This document shows, in pieces, positions 8,345-16,658 of a DNA stretch of 64,000 bases; position 1 is the first letter of the stretch, and the number at the start of each line of letters is the position of its first letter. This DNA is from CAXBCP01 sp963974055 (GTDB lineage Bacteria; Pseudomonadota; Alphaproteobacteria; MPNO01; UBA830), in contig CAXBCP010000022.1 in assembly GCA_963974055.1 (NCBI GenBank), positions 1 through 64,000 of the forward strand, written 5' to 3'. The notes under the pieces were generated by a model. The model worked only from the letters and a program-made list of their open reading frames with translations. It was not told where the DNA came from and searched no databases. The position numbers and the translations under genes are program-made.

Positions 8345-8686
8345 TCAACTGCCGTCACGATCCCGCTTCGGCCCCGCTTCGGCGCGAAGTTTTCCGATAC
8401 GCTTGTCCACCTCTTCGCCGGTCACAATGCCTTTCTGAACGAGAATATCGCAGATGGCCTGCATCCCCATCTCGAAATAACCGAGCGCGTGATAGCGCTC
8501 GTAGCCCATTTCCTCGCGCGCACGCCGCCCTTCATGCAGGCTCACGAGCCGCGCGCCGTTATCGCCAAGCGCCCCGCGCAGGGCGATGGAAAGCTTCGCC
8601 CAGTCGGGCAGCTCTTTGTCCGTCATCGGTATCGGGCCCCAGTCGGTGCCGTGCTCGCCGCCGATATCGTTCACGCTCTTTTTCAA
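8345..8686 (-). CDS. nitrile hydratase beta N-terminal-half protein 1 (divergent)
   Basis: A second, 113-residue relative of the beta N-terminal half, first gene of the operon. It opens with NDIGGEHGTDWGPIP and has the long helical segment EEMGYERYHALGYFEMGM followed by LVQKGIVTGEEVDKRI. Where the neighbour has ERW it has EMG, so the beta arginine that contacts the metal claw is missing. It is therefore unlikely to be a simple redundant copy; an accessory, assembly or structural role is more plausible. The 48-nt gap to the next gene fits the same transcript. This is a paralog pair within one operon, not a fragment of a frameshifted gene: both have their own start region and full N-terminal motif. 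Confidence 0.78.
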   Translation of the reverse strand: MKKSVNDIGGEHGTDWGPIPMTDKELPDWAKLSIALRGALGDNGARLVSLHEGRRAREEMGYERYHALGYFEMGMQAICDILVQKGIVTGEEVDKRIGKLRAEAGPKRDRDGS

Positions 8687-8803
8687 CCGGTCCTCCCGCG
8701 TTCAGGGCGGCAAGACTAGCGCAGGACCGTCAACGCCGCCAAGCGGGACCGGGCCGATTCGCGAATTTATGTCATGCGGGTTGTCCTGTTGGCTATCAAC
8801 CAA

Positions 8804-8821
8804 TAAGATATCTAAGGAATA
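8804..8821. promoter_or_regulatory. MarR operator candidate, copy 1
   Basis: The 18-bp sequence TAAGATATCTAAGGAATA lies 37 nt upstream of the marR start and is repeated exactly at 9416-9433 in front of the cupin gene. Its core AGATATCT is a perfect palindrome, as expected of a dimeric winged-helix repressor site. Two identical 18-mers flanking one regulator gene are unlikely by chance. Position implies autoregulation. Confidence 0.75.
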
Positions 8822-8858
8822 AATTTCTAATACCGATACCGACCAGCGAGGCCGCGTC

Positions 8859-9362
8859 TTGAACGTGCAATTTAATCAGCCCGCCAAAACGGATACCGCA
8901 AACGCGGATTCCGTGGCAGAGATCGGCAACCTGAAGCCAGAACAAAGCGCCGGTTACCTAGTCCGGGATACGCATCTTCTGTTCGCGAAAGCGCTGCGCA
9001 ACCGCCTGCAGGCGCACCAGATTACACCCGGCCAGTGGTATTTCCTGCGCACCCTGTGGGACGAGGAAGGTCTGAGCCAGCGGGAACTCAGCCGCCGCGT
9101 GGGCACGACCGAGCCGACAACCGTAAGCGCCCTGCGGCTTCTGGCCCGCAACGGCATGGTGGAAAGGGTCCGCAACCCGAAAGACCGCCGCACGATCAAT
9201 ATTTTTCTGACCGACACCGCCAGGGCCATGAAAGCCGAACTGATGCCGGTCGCGGTCGAGGTAAACGATATCGCGACCGCCGGGCTGACGGACGACGAAT
9301 TCGACCAGTTGCGGAGCCTTTTGAAAAAAGTCCGCGAAAACCTGGCCGCTGCCGAGGACTGA
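8859..9362 (+). CDS. MarR-family transcriptional regulator 1
   Basis: A 167-residue winged-helix regulator. The DNA-binding core runs from LRTLWDEEGLSQRELSRRV through the recognition helix region TTEPTTVSALRLLARNGMVER to the wing NPKDRRTINIFLT, at about residues 55-125. TTG 8859 is the likely start, with GCGAGG 7 nt upstream; GTG 8865 is an alternative. It is divergent from the nitrile hydratase operon and precedes the cupin and DapA-like genes. The repeated 18-bp palindrome before this gene and before the cupin suggests it represses both and responds to an aromatic acid, which is an inference from the family. Confidence 0.92.
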   Translation: MNVQFNQPAKTDTANADSVAEIGNLKPEQSAGYLVRDTHLLFAKALRNRLQAHQITPGQWYFLRTLWDEEGLSQRELSRRVGTTEPTTVSALRLLARNGMVERVRNPKDRRTINIFLTDTARAMKAELMPVAVEVNDIATAGLTDDEFDQLRSLLKKVRENLAAAED

Positions 9363-9391
9363 TATGCCCCGGCCGCGGTTCAGGACCTTGC

Positions 9392-9433
9392 TTGACTCTG
9401 CATTTGCATAATTACTAAGATATCTAAGGAATA
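9392..9433 (+). promoter_or_regulatory. sigma-70-like promoter overlapping MarR operator copy 2
   Basis: TTGACT at 9392-9397 and TAAGAT at 9416-9421 form a -35/-10 pair with an 18-bp spacer. The -10 element is the first third of the exact 18-bp operator repeat at 9416-9433. A repressor bound there would block RNA polymerase directly. The cupin gene begins 45 nt downstream with a strong GGAGGA ribosome site. Confidence 0.68.
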
Positions 9434-9478
9434 TACCGGACGGCGGAAAACCGGTCCGGACAATCGGAGGAAGATCAG

Positions 9479-10627
9479 ATGAGCGACAATCCGAAATTCA
9501 TCGACCGTACGGGCTACACATATCCCGAAAAGCTCGACCTTTGGGATCCGATCACGATCACCAAGGAAGAGATCGACGAGGAAATCGCCCGTCTGGCGGA
9601 ACAGCCGCGCCCAGAAAACGGCCGCCGGCAGTCGCTGATCGTGCATCCCCGCTGGCAGGAACTCGGCGTCGGGCCGGGGCTGAACCCCGGGGTCCGCGTG
9701 ACGCTCGAAGTCCTCAAGCCGGGCGAACAGACCGCCCCGATCCGCCACAATTCGACCCAGGTCAATTTCTGCATCCAGGGCGAAGGCCATTCCATCATCA
9801 ACGGCAAGAAGATCGGCTTCAACCAGTACGACGTTTACAATTTCCCGTCGATGGGCACCTACTGGCACGTCAACGATTCCAAGGACCTCCACGTCCGCCT
9901 GACCTATTCGAACGCCGCGCTGCTCGAAAAGATGAACGTCCACATCGTCGACGAAGAACCGCCGCCCATGATGGAACTGGTGGAAGCCGCCAACCGCCAG
10001 GCCGCGGCGGAAAAAGCCCGAGCCGAAGCGAACGAGGCCGACGCCACCACCAAAAGCCCCTACGGCACGTTCCAGCTCAACGACGACGGCGCCTGGCTGA
10101 TGCCCTACGAGACCCTTATCAACCCGGCATCGGTCGATTCCAGCGCGCTGCACTGGCCGTGGCAGGACGTGAAGGCCGAGCTCGACAAGCTGACGGCGCT
10201 CGGTTCCGACTATCGCGGCCGCCGGCTGTATTTGCTGTTCAACCCGATGACGACACGGTTCAACGGCACCACGCCGAACTTCTTCGCGACCATGACCGTG
10301 CGCCCGCCCAAGATCGTCGACCAGCCGCACCGGCATGTGTCGTCGGCGATGAACTATTATTTCCACGGCACCGGACGGTCGACCGTCGAAGGCAAGGTCT
10401 ATGAATGGAAGGCCGGCGACCTGATGCTGTCGGCGCCGGGCTGGGGCGTGCACAATCACGCGTCCTACGACGAATCCGTTTACGAACTGACGATCCAGGA
10501 CCAGCCGCTGAACATCTTCATGGAAAGCCTGCTGTGGCAGGAAAACCTGAAGCACCCGTGGTCGGTCCTCGGCGCCAATTCCGGGTTCGAAACCAATGCG
10601 TCCGAGCTTCTCGAAGCCGGCGAATAA
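9479..10627 (+). CDS. bicupin dioxygenase, gentisate 1,2-dioxygenase-like
   Basis: A 382-residue protein with two cupin domains (about 75-145 and 275-345), like gentisate, 1-hydroxy-2-naphthoate and salicylate ring-cleaving dioxygenases. The first cupin has IRHNSTQVNFCIQGEGHS and the second has DQPHRHVSSAMNYYFHGTG, with clustered histidines suited to Fe(II). A charged linker (about 170-195) joins the halves. It starts after GGAGGA. The upstream promoter overlaps a MarR operator, and a DapA-family aldolase follows, so the pair may open a hydroxylated aromatic ring and process the product. The exact ring substrate cannot be read from the sequence. Confidence 0.8.
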   Translation: MSDNPKFIDRTGYTYPEKLDLWDPITITKEEIDEEIARLAEQPRPENGRRQSLIVHPRWQELGVGPGLNPGVRVTLEVLKPGEQTAPIRHNSTQVNFCIQGEGHSIINGKKIGFNQYDVYNFPSMGTYWHVNDSKDLHVRLTYSNAALLEKMNVHIVDEEPPPMMELVEAANRQAAAEKARAEANEADATTKSPYGTFQLNDDGAWLMPYETLINPASVDSSALHWPWQDVKAELDKLTALGSDYRGRRLYLLFNPMTTRFNGTTPNFFATMTVRPPKIVDQPHRHVSSAMNYYFHGTGRSTVEGKVYEWKAGDLMLSAPGWGVHNHASYDESVYELTIQDQPLNIFMESLLWQENLKHPWSVLGANSGFETNASELLEAGE

Positions 10628-10652
10628 ACCGCCCGCGTAACGCTGCCATCAT

Positions 10653-10675
10653 CACCCCGGCCCTGTGCCGGGGTG
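10653..10675. repeat. 8-bp perfect hairpin between cupin and aldolase genes
   Basis: CACCCCGG and CCGGGGTG form a perfect 8-bp stem around a 7-nt loop in the 77-nt gap between the two genes. There is no T-run after it, so it is not a standard terminator. It may be an intergenic REP-like element or an mRNA-processing hairpin that adjusts expression of the second gene. Confidence 0.6.
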
Positions 10676-10704
10676 ACGCTTGCTGAATTCCGGAGACCCA
10701 GACC

Positions 10705-11607
10705 ATGATGAAACTTCCCAAGGACTTCCTGAAGGGGTCCATCCCGCCGCTGATCACGCCGTTCAAGAACGGCAAGGTCGATTACGACGCCTATGCGGGG
10801 CTGGTCGAATTCCAGGTCAAGAACGGCTCGCACGGCATCCTCGTCAACGGCACCACGTCGGAACCGGCATCGCTGACGGTCGAGGAACGCAACCGCATCG
10901 TCGACGTCGCGGTCGAGGCCTGCGCCGGCAAGCTGCCGATCGTCGCCGCGACGGGCTCGCAGAACATGCAGGAAACCAGCGCCCTGACGGACCATGCCGA
11001 AAAGGCCGGGGCCGACGCGCTGCTGATCGTCACCCCCTATTACACCCGCCCGCCGCAGCGCGGCCTGGTGGAGTATTACAAGAAGCTCGGCAAACAGACC
11101 TCGCTGCCGTGGATGATCTATCACATCCCGGGGCGTGCGGCGGTGTCGGTGACGCTCGACACCCTGCAGAAAATTTCCAGGGCCTGCCCCAATTTCGTCG
11201 GCATGAAACACGCGGTCGACGATCTCGGCTTCGCGTCCGAATGCCTCGACCATTTCGGCATGGATTTCCGCATTTTCGTCGGGCTCGAAGACCTCAGCTT
11301 CCCGATGATGGCGGTCGGCGCCTGCGGCCTGATGAACGCGGTCGGCAACCTGCAGCCGAAGAAGCTCGCGCGGATGTGCGACGCCGTCTGGGCCGGCGAC
11401 CTGAAAAAGGCGCAGAAGCTCCATTACGAGCTGTTCGAGATCAACCAGGCGGTGTTCTACGACACCAATCCCATCGCCATGAAATACATGATGAAAAAGC
11501 TCGGCATCATGCCGAAAAACGAACACCGCCTGCCCATGGTGGCGGCGACGAAGGATCTCGAAAAACGCCTCGACGGCGTGCTGAAACGGGCCGGGCTGCT
11601 GAAGTAA
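10705..11607 (+). CDS. DapA/NAL-family class I aldolase or lyase
   Basis: A 300-residue (beta/alpha)8 protein of the dihydrodipicolinate synthase / N-acetylneuraminate lyase family, which forms or cleaves C-C bonds through a pyruvate Schiff base. Visible residues are the GTTSE phosphate-like loop near 50, the Tyr-Tyr pair in TPYYTRPPQ, the IYHIPGR tyrosine and arginine, and the Schiff-base lysine in GMKHA. The context behind a ring-cleaving bicupin argues for a catabolic aldolase acting on a ring-fission product rather than lysine biosynthesis. Two adjacent ATGs exist at 10705 and 10708; CGGAGA lies upstream. Confidence 0.85.
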   Translation: MMKLPKDFLKGSIPPLITPFKNGKVDYDAYAGLVEFQVKNGSHGILVNGTTSEPASLTVEERNRIVDVAVEACAGKLPIVAATGSQNMQETSALTDHAEKAGADALLIVTPYYTRPPQRGLVEYYKKLGKQTSLPWMIYHIPGRAAVSVTLDTLQKISRACPNFVGMKHAVDDLGFASECLDHFGMDFRIFVGLEDLSFPMMAVGACGLMNAVGNLQPKKLARMCDAVWAGDLKKAQKLHYELFEINQAVFYDTNPIAMKYMMKKLGIMPKNEHRLPMVAATKDLEKRLDGVLKRAGLLK

Positions 11608-11639
11608 ACTTTCTGATAAAGGTGTCGGGCAGGTAGCCC

Positions 11640-12395
11640 CTACCCGATCGACCGCGACAGGCCTTCGTCTATCTCGTTCGCCAGCGCGCGGCCTTCGAGC
11701 GATTTGATATTCGCCGGCGCGGTCGGGCCGCCGTCAATACAGGCATCGCAGGAATGGAAGCTGGTGAACGGCACCGGGATCGCGCGCATCGCCGCGTTGA
11801 GCCGCTTGACGTCTTCTTCGGTTTCGGGCTCCAGCGGCTCGTTCGCGGCGAGCATGTCGGCCGCCGCCCGGTCGTCGCCGCCGGCCTTGCGGCGCAACAG
11901 TTCCAGCCACACCCGCTGGTAATCCGCGGCGCGCTGGTAATGGGCGCGCACGCAGCATTCCGGATAGTTGAGCAGCCGCGCTTCCTGTTCGACCGAAACC
12001 GCCGCGGTCTCGCAGATCTCGACAACCTCGTCCGCGATGTTTTTCGCCCGGGTGATGTAATAGGCGCGGTGTTCGGCGAAGGCGTGCTGCACGTGGTTCA
12101 GGTACCAGTCCGGCAGGTCGGCGCCCGCCCCGGCATCGGCGCTGGCGTCCCAGAACGGCCCTTCGATGATGTGCAGCCTGGCATCCGCCGCGACCTGGAG
12201 GACGCCCTTGATCCAGACCGGGTCGTTATAGCCGCGCCCCAGCAGCATGACCGGCTTGGCCCCCGCCATCATCGACAGGAAATCCAGCGCTTCCTGCGCG
12301 CCGGCCTGGGCCTCCGCCATTTCGGCGCGGTCGGACGGTATCCTGTTCAGCTTCTTGAGCGTGTTGCGCAGGCGCGACTTGTTCTGAAGGACCAT
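11640..12395 (-). CDS. conserved protein with YPECC motif (DUF483-like)
   Basis: A 251-residue soluble protein of unknown function. Two cysteine groups stand out: LLNYPECCVRAHYQRA near 155-170 and FHSCDACIDGG near 220-230. The N(Y)PxCC pattern recalls DUF483-type proteins, which are thought to bind metal; I make this link from memory only. The first half contains an alpha/beta stretch with VMLLGRGYNDP. ATG 12395 gives a sensible N-terminus; longer upstream extensions are Gly/Pro/Arg-rich and non-coding in character. It is convergent with the aldolase gene and lies downstream of the efflux operon in the same orientation. Confidence 0.65.
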   Translation of the reverse strand: MVLQNKSRLRNTLKKLNRIPSDRAEMAEAQAGAQEALDFLSMMAGAKPVMLLGRGYNDPVWIKGVLQVAADARLHIIEGPFWDASADAGAGADLPDWYLNHVQHAFAEHRAYYITRAKNIADEVVEICETAAVSVEQEARLLNYPECCVRAHYQRAADYQRVWLELLRRKAGGDDRAAADMLAANEPLEPETEEDVKRLNAAMRAIPVPFTSFHSCDACIDGGPTAPANIKSLEGRALANEIDEGLSRSIG

Positions 12396-12460
12396 GTTTC
12401 CCGAATTCGGTGATGGGGATTTCCGCCCCGTATAGCAACCGTGCCCGCCCGGCGAAAGGG

Positions 12461-14014
12461 TTACTCCGCCGCCAGGCTTTCCACCTTGTCTTCGCTGCCG
12501 TCTTCCCGGCCGCGCGACAGCAGGAAGACCAGCGGCGCCGATATCGCCGCGCCGATCATGATCAGATAGAAATCGTTGAGAAAGCCGATCGCCAGCGCCT
12601 GGCGGGAAATTTCCGCATCGAGCAGGCGCAGTCCGCTTGTGGTGAACAGGTCCCATTCCGGCGGCAGCCACGGCGCCTGCATGGATTCGTTATAGGGGCT
12701 TATGCGTTCCGCCATATGGGCGTGGCTGGTCGCCTGGCTGCGCGACAGCACGCTGATCACCACCGACACGCCGATTCCGCTGCCGTAATTGCGCAGCAGG
12801 CTGGTGAATGTCGATGCCTCGGTCCGCAGATGGGCGGGCAGCGTCCAGAACGACACCGCGGTCAGCGGCACGAAAATCAGCCCGATCCCGATCCCGTTGA
12901 AGAACGCGGCGAATATGAACGCCCAGATTCCGACATCGGGGGTGAAGGTCGAGAACAGATAGGCCGAATAGGCGGTCGAGACGAAACCGAGCGCGATCTG
13001 GGTACGCGGGTCCATCCGGCCGCTGAGACGCCCGGCGAGGATAAGCCCGCACAGCGATCCCAGGCCGCGCGGCATCATCACCAGCGCGGCGGTCAATATG
13101 GGATAGCCGCGCAGGTTCTGCAGGAACAACGGCATGATGACGTTCATCGACAGCACCAGCACGCCGAGCAGGAACATGAACATCAGCCCGAGCGCGTAGT
13201 TGCGGTCCGACAGGATTCCGGCGGTGATGAACGGGTTCTTCGTCGTCGCGCTATGGGCGACGAACAGATAGAACGACAGCACGGCGATCGTCGCCGTGGT
13301 AATCACCAGGTCGGAATCGAACCACCCTTCGCCTTCGCCGCGGTCGAGCAGGAACTGGGTCGCCGCAAGCGCGACCGCCAGCATCGCGAAGCCGAACACG
13401 TCGAACCGGCGCTGCAGGTTCTTCGGCGTCTCCTTGATGAACAGCATCGCGCCGGCGATCCCGAGCACCGAAAACGGCATGGAGACATAAAACACCCAGC
13501 GCCAGCTGTATTCGTCAGTCAGCCAGCCGCCGATCACCGGCCCCATCACGGGGGCGAACATCACGCCCACCCCCCAGATCGAAACCGCCTGGGCATGCTT
13601 TTCCCGCGGGTAGGAATCGAGCATCAGCGCCTGGCTGATCGGCACGACCGGCGCCGAAAACATCCCCTGCAGGGCGCGATAGACGAGGATTTCCTCGATC
13701 GAGGTGGCGTTGCCGGACAGGACCGAACACACGGCGAACCCCATCAGCGCGCCGATGAACAGCCGCTTGCGGCCGAGGCGCCCGGCGAGCCAGCCGGTGG
13801 CCGCCATGGTCACGGCCTGCATCATGAAATAGGTCGTCATCACCCAGGAAATCTGGTCCTGGCTGGCGCTGAGACCGCCCTGCATGTGGGGCAGCGCAAT
13901 GGTCGCAATGGTCATGTCGATGATGACCACCGTCGTCGCCATCATGACCGACGCCGTGATCATGCGCCGGTTGAGAAGGTCGCCGTCTCCGGCGGCAACG
14001 CTCACCGAGGTCAT
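12461..14014 (-). CDS. DHA2-type MFS multidrug efflux permease (EmrB-like)
   Basis: A 517-residue, 14-helix-type MFS permease. It has the DHA2 landmark IDMTIATIALPHMQGGL at the end of helix 1, WVMTTYFMMQAV in helix 2, and the loop 2-3 signature GRLGRKR. It starts at ATG 14014, overlapping the HlyD stop codon in an ATGA arrangement, so the two are translationally coupled. With the HlyD adaptor it would form an EmrAB-like tripartite pump that expels hydrophobic or aromatic compounds; an outer-membrane TolC partner is not in the window. The protein ends in Ala-Ala-Glu, as several others here do. Confidence 0.94.
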   Translation of the reverse strand: MTSVSVAAGDGDLLNRRMITASVMMATTVVIIDMTIATIALPHMQGGLSASQDQISWVMTTYFMMQAVTMAATGWLAGRLGRKRLFIGALMGFAVCSVLSGNATSIEEILVYRALQGMFSAPVVPISQALMLDSYPREKHAQAVSIWGVGVMFAPVMGPVIGGWLTDEYSWRWVFYVSMPFSVLGIAGAMLFIKETPKNLQRRFDVFGFAMLAVALAATQFLLDRGEGEGWFDSDLVITTATIAVLSFYLFVAHSATTKNPFITAGILSDRNYALGLMFMFLLGVLVLSMNVIMPLFLQNLRGYPILTAALVMMPRGLGSLCGLILAGRLSGRMDPRTQIALGFVSTAYSAYLFSTFTPDVGIWAFIFAAFFNGIGIGLIFVPLTAVSFWTLPAHLRTEASTFTSLLRNYGSGIGVSVVISVLSRSQATSHAHMAERISPYNESMQAPWLPPEWDLFTTSGLRLLDAEISRQALAIGFLNDFYLIMIGAAISAPLVFLLSRGREDGSEDKVESLAAE

Positions 14015-15078
14015 TTGCCGGCGATGCCCGCCAGGGCCGTGCCCATCATGCGGAACAGCGACCGGTCGCGCCCGGTATCGATGGACACTTCGACCGTCAT
14101 GCCGGCGCGCAACGGCACGCCCGCATGCACCCGGTCGATTTTCAGGCGCACCGGCACCCGCTGCACCACCTTGACCCAGTTGCCGCTGGCATTCTGCGGC
14201 GGCAATACCGACAGCTCGGCGCCCGTCGACGGGCTGATCGACAGGACCTTCGCATTCCATTCGTGATCGGGATAGGCGTCGATCACGATCCGCGCCGACT
14301 GTCCGGGGCGCACATGGGCGAGCTGGGTTTCCTTCAGATTGGCCTCGACCCAGATATCGCTCGCCTTGATGATCGGGATGACCGCCCGGCCTTCCTCGAC
14401 ATACTCGCCCGGCTCCAGCGACACCTTTCCGACGATGCCGCTATCGGGGGCATAGACCCGGGTGCGCCGCAGGTTGAGCGCCGCCTGTTCGCGCTCCGCC
14501 CTGGCTTCCATGTACATGGGATGCTGTTCCGCCGGCATGTCCACCCGCCCGCCGAGCTTCGCCAGCACCTGCTGGATTTTCTGGGCCGTGGTGCGGGCGG
14601 CCTGGCGCGCCTGGGTCAGGTTGCGCTCGGCGGCATCGAATGCCGCGCGCGACGCGACACCGCGCGCCGACAGTTTCTTCTGACGCTCGAATACGCGGCT
14701 GAAATAGTCGATTTCCTGGCGGGCGTCGGCAAGCTCCGCCCGGGCCGTGCGGTACTCCGCGCGCAGCGCGTCCAGCGTATTGCGGATGCCGGCGAGTTCC
14801 GCGTCGGACCGGGTCAGGTTGATCCGGTGCTGTTCGGGGTCGAGCTCGAACAGCAGGTCGCCCTTTTTCACCCGGTCGTTTTCCTTCACCAGAACCCGGA
14901 TCGTCCGACCGTCCATGTCGGCGCTGATCGCCAGGTGATGCGCTTTCACATAGGCGTTTTCGGTGGTGACATAGCGGGTCGCCTTGACCCAGTAATGCCC
15001 GCCGGCAAGAAGCGCCGCGACCGGCAGCACGAACAGCAATACGATCCGCACCAGCGAACGGCGGGTGACGCGGCGCAT
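14011..15078 (-). CDS. HlyD/EmrA-family periplasmic adaptor
   Basis: A 355-residue membrane-fusion protein. An N-terminal anchor helix (about 9-30) is followed by the first lipoyl half (ISADMDGRTIRVLVKENDRV), a coiled-coil hairpin (about 85-200), the second lipoyl half (VYAPDSGIVGKVSLEPGEYV) and a beta-barrel domain. It links the MFS permease to an outer-membrane channel. Its ATG overlaps the stop of the upstream MarR gene (TAATG), and its own stop overlaps the permease start, making a tightly coupled three-gene operon. Confidence 0.94.
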   Translation of the reverse strand: MRRVTRRSLVRIVLLFVLPVAALLAGGHYWVKATRYVTTENAYVKAHHLAISADMDGRTIRVLVKENDRVKKGDLLFELDPEQHRINLTRSDAELAGIRNTLDALRAEYRTARAELADARQEIDYFSRVFERQKKLSARGVASRAAFDAAERNLTQARQAARTTAQKIQQVLAKLGGRVDMPAEQHPMYMEARAEREQAALNLRRTRVYAPDSGIVGKVSLEPGEYVEEGRAVIPIIKASDIWVEANLKETQLAHVRPGQSARIVIDAYPDHEWNAKVLSISPSTGAELSVLPPQNASGNWVKVVQRVPVRLKIDRVHAGVPLRAGMTVEVSIDTGRDRSLFRMMGTALAGIAGK

Positions 15079-15620
15079 TATGCTCCCTCCCCGTCGGCAT
15101 CCGGCGCCGCCTCGTCCAGCATGCCGGCAAGGTTGTTCTTGATGCGGCCCAGCGTGTCCCGCAGGCGGTCGGCTTCTTCCCGGTCGATCCCGGCGAAGAC
15201 GCCTTCGATCACCTCATCCGCCTGCAGATACATTTCCTTGAGCAGCGGGCGCGCCGCGGGGGTGAGAAACACCCGCTTGGACCGGGCGTCGGTCGCGTCC
15301 GCCCGGCGTTCGACCCAGCCCTTCGCCTCGAGCCGTTCGATCAGCTTGCCGAGGGTCGGCTTTTCGATTTCAAGCTCGACCGCCAGTTCGGTCTGGGTAC
15401 AGCTTTCCAGCCGGTTCAGCCGCGTCATCACCCGCCACTGCGCCCGGGTCAGCCCCAGCGGTTCCACCCGGCGGTCGTAGACCGTGCGGATCATCCGCGA
15501 CACGTCGCCGATCAGATATCCGACGTAATCGGCGCGGGCCTGGGTGCCGCCGCCGGTCGCGCCGGACTCTTCAGGCCCGGATTGCCCGCCTGTTCTTGCG
15601 ATGAATTTCTGTTCGTCCAC
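15078..15620 (-). CDS. MarR-family transcriptional regulator 2 (efflux operon)
   Basis: A 180-residue winged-helix regulator with the helix-turn-helix region QTELAVELEIEKPTLGKLIERLEAKG and the wing RRADATDARSKRVFLT. The GTG start at 15620 gives a 25-residue polar N-tail before the first helix. It heads the HlyD-MFS operon and is divergent from three TauD-type genes. The intergenic region holds two adjacent dyads (15674-15704) that suit it. By analogy with EmrR it would repress the pump until an aromatic ligand binds. Confidence 0.93.
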   Translation of the reverse strand: MDEQKFIARTGGQSGPEESGATGGGTQARADYVGYLIGDVSRMIRTVYDRRVEPLGLTRAQWRVMTRLNRLESCTQTELAVELEIEKPTLGKLIERLEAKGWVERRADATDARSKRVFLTPAARPLLKEMYLQADEVIEGVFAGIDREEADRLRDTLGRIKNNLAGMLDEAAPDADGEGA

Positions 15621-15673
15621 TTTTCGTCCCTGGGTTGATCTCGCGGAGGCAGGCGGATGCGGGTCTGGATTTT

Positions 15674-15704
15674 AGTAAGCCGACTTACTATAAGTTGGCT
15701 TACT
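15674..15704. promoter_or_regulatory. tandem dyads, operator candidate for MarR 2
   Basis: AGTAAG and CTTACT at 15674-15689 form a perfect 6-bp inverted repeat with a 4-bp centre. TAAG and CTTA at 15691-15702 form a second one. The outer arms AGTAAGCC (15674-15681) and GGCTTACT (15697-15704) are also an exact 8-bp inverted repeat. They sit between divergent marR and tauD-like genes, so one regulator could control both directions. Confidence 0.72.
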
Positions 15705-15770
15705 TTGCAAAACGTATACAGAAAAATTACGGTCCGATATACTTAGATACCGAACGAAACGTCACAAAGA

Positions 15771-16658
15771 ATGGTTCACGGGATGGAAATCATACCTCTG
15801 TCGGACGCCATCGGCGCCGAGATCCGGGGCATCGACCTGTCACAGCGGCCGGATGAAGCGACAATCGCCGCCATAAAGGACGCCTGGCACGAACACATCG
15901 TGCTGCTGTTCCGCGGCCAGACGCTCGGGGTCGAGGAACATACCGCCTTCGCAGGCCGGTTCGGCGAGGTCGGCAAGCATATGCGGCCGAAGAAAATCCG
16001 CAACGAAGCGGCGGAGCTCGGCCCCAACGTGATGCTGGTCTCGAACATCCGCGAGAACGGCAAGCCCATCGGATCGCTGCCCGACGGCGAAATGATGTTC
16101 CATTCCGACACGCCCTACCGCGAACGCCCCGACAAGGCGACCACCCTGTACGCGATGGAGATCCCGTCGACCGGCGGCAACACGATCTTCGCCAATTGCT
16201 ACCTGGCGGCAGAAACCCTGCCCGACGACGTCAAACGCACCCTCGCCGGGCGCAAGGCAGTACACGTGTTCGAATACGGCGCCGTCACCAAGGACGGAAA
16301 GTTCGACCGGACGACCGCGCCCCATTTCGCCCAGCCGGTGTTCCGCAAACATCCCGTCACCGGCAGAACCGCGCTCTATGTCAGCGAACTGATGACCGAG
16401 GAAATCGAGGGCCTGCCGGAAGACGAAAGCCGCGATATGCTGAATTTCCTGTTCGAACACCAGCGCCAGGAAAAATTCCGCTACGAGCATGTCTGGCGGC
16501 CCGACGACCTGGTGATGTGGGACAACCGCTGCAGCATTCATGCGCGCACCGATTTTCCCGATACCGAACGGCGCAAGCTGCGCCGGCTGACCGTGATGGA
16601 CGAGAACCCGGTCCTGGCGGGCGATCCGCCGGGCCTGACAGGAGTAGCTGCCGAATGA
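15771..16658 (+). CDS. TauD/TfdA-family Fe(II)/2-oxoglutarate dioxygenase 1
   Basis: A 295-residue member of the family that hydroxylates taurine, 2,4-D or similar acids using 2-oxoglutarate and O2. The iron triad is visible as H-x-D in MMFHSDTPYRERP and the distal His in RCSIHARTDFP; the 2-oxoglutarate arginine is in ERRKLRRLTV. The start is either ATG 15771 or 15783; the second begins MEIIPLSDAIGAEI, closer to the family consensus, but neither has a clear ribosome site. It is first of three tandem paralogs and its stop overlaps the next start. The substrate is unknown. Confidence 0.92.
   Translation: MVHGMEIIPLSDAIGAEIRGIDLSQRPDEATIAAIKDAWHEHIVLLFRGQTLGVEEHTAFAGRFGEVGKHMRPKKIRNEAAELGPNVMLVSNIRENGKPIGSLPDGEMMFHSDTPYRERPDKATTLYAMEIPSTGGNTIFANCYLAAETLPDDVKRTLAGRKAVHVFEYGAVTKDGKFDRTTAPHFAQPVFRKHPVTGRTALYVSELMTEEIEGLPEDESRDMLNFLFEHQRQEKFRYEHVWRPDDLVMWDNRCSIHARTDFPDTERRKLRRLTVMDENPVLAGDPPGLTGVAAE

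Noticed and set aside
7058..8686. Frameshifted single nitrile hydratase beta gene
   Set aside because: The small ORFs have separate starts and ribosome sites, and two of them match the same N-terminal half, so they are paralogs and not pieces of one gene.
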